Below are positions 5,641 through 5,967 of a stretch of DNA of 5,967 bases, piece after piece (position 1 is the first letter of the stretch; each line of letters opens with the position of its first letter). The stretch covers positions 1-5,967 of the forward strand of contig JABEVL010000040.1 of the NCBI GenBank assembly GCA_013043995.1, given 5' to 3'. This DNA comes from Spirochaetales bacterium. Lineage in GTDB: Bacteria; Spirochaetota; Spirochaetia; JABEVK01. The position numbers and the translations under genes were made by a program. The notes below the pieces were generated by a model. The model saw nothing but the letters and a program-made list of their open reading frames with translations. It had not been told where the DNA came from and ran no database searches.

Positions 5641-5967
5641 AATTTTTTTCGCCGGATTTTCAAGATAGGAAGTCCCTGATACAGGGTTTTGGTGAGCACA
5701 AGAGCCAGGCCGGCTTTAATCAAGTCACCGAGAAAGAGTCCGATGGAACCGATCAGAACATTGACCGGCGAGGCATGAGCCAGCAAAGCATAAAGGGGAA
5801 TCCCTGCCGCGTAGATCAAAAGAATTCCCAGCAAAAGAGCCAAGGCGTTCCTTAGACTAGCCTTTCCCTGAGGGTCACGCAGAAAACCTATCACAATCAC
5901 AGACAATAAAAAGCCAAAAAGGAAGCCTGATGTGGGTCCAAAAAGGACACTCAATCCGCCTGTCCCG
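5637..5967 (-). CDS. bioY: Biotin transporter substrate-binding component BioY (partial, 5' end outside window)
   Basis: BioY is the integral-membrane S component that binds biotin. The C-terminal 109 residues are present, and the frame stays open to the right edge. The first residues, 'GTGGLSVLFGPTSGFLFGF', match the conserved GG...L.GPTGGY..GF block of BioY. A hydrophobic helix then contains 'LLGILLIYAAGIPLY'. Near the C-terminus lies 'GDLIKAGLALVL', whose Asp-x-x-Lys pair corresponds in spacing to the biotin-contacting Asp and Lys described for Lactococcus lactis BioY. A TTG at 5954 could be read as a start, but it lies inside the conserved block and cannot be the true start. The basic tail (IRRKKL) lies after the last helix. 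The stop overlaps the bioM start, and the gene heads the visible part of the bioYMN-DUF445 operon. About 70-100 residues and the promoter are missing. Confidence 0.92.
   Translation of the reverse strand, partial: GTGGLSVLFGPTSGFLFGFLLSVIVIGFLRDPQGKASLRNALALLLGILLIYAAGIPLYALLAHASPVNVLIGSIGLFLGDLIKAGLALVLTKTLYQGLPILKIRRKKL

Noticed and set aside
5637..5954. Short self-contained 105-residue protein starting at TTG 5954
   Set aside because: The frame stays open to the window edge and the putative start lies inside the conserved BioY block, so this is a truncated view of bioY.

Overview
The window is a compact bacterial chromosome segment. By eye, base composition is roughly half GC. Every supported gene is on the minus strand, so transcription runs from the right edge to the left. 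Three blocks can be read: (a) a biotin-uptake operon at the right (about 3177-5967), (b) a lone tRNA-Phe(GAA) between two intrinsic terminators (about 2927-3097), and (c) an exported HEAT-repeat protein overlapping a CPBP membrane protease, followed by hisZ running off the left edge (1-2835).

Right block: the 3' part of bioY (biotin-binding S component), an ECF-type ATPase (EcfA/BioM) and an ECF transmembrane coupling protein (EcfT/BioN) together form a dedicated biotin ECF transporter. A DUF445 membrane protein is the last gene. The four genes are joined by overlaps of 4, 16 and 4 bases, so they are almost certainly one transcript. The transcript ends at a hairpin plus T-run just after the DUF445 stop codon. 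The operon promoter lies beyond the right edge.

Middle: tRNA-Phe has a complete cloverleaf and no encoded CCA. A perfect 8-bp hairpin with a long T-tract lies just downstream of it.

Left block: a secreted or periplasmic alpha-solenoid protein overlaps a six-to-eight-helix CPBP (Rce1-like) intramembrane protease. After a 56-base gap comes hisZ, the regulatory subunit of ATP phosphoribosyltransferase, which catalyses the first step of histidine synthesis. HisZ implies a short-form HisG elsewhere in the genome. The two genes that head possible transcripts (HEAT gene and hisZ) lack a Shine-Dalgarno sequence, and each has a -10-like hexamer exactly six bases before its ATG. Two genes inside the operon (bioN, DUF445) have clear Shine-Dalgarno sites. 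This hints at leaderless transcription.

Organism: the signal peptide and exported solenoid protein, hisZ, bioYMN and DUF445 suit a diderm bacterium. An exported HEAT protein in this setting reminds me of Spirochaetota or a deltaproteobacterial-like lineage, but this is a weak guess and nothing in the window fixes the taxon. There are no phage, IS, CRISPR or toxin-antitoxin signatures. The block looks like ordinary housekeeping DNA with two poorly understood gene partnerships.
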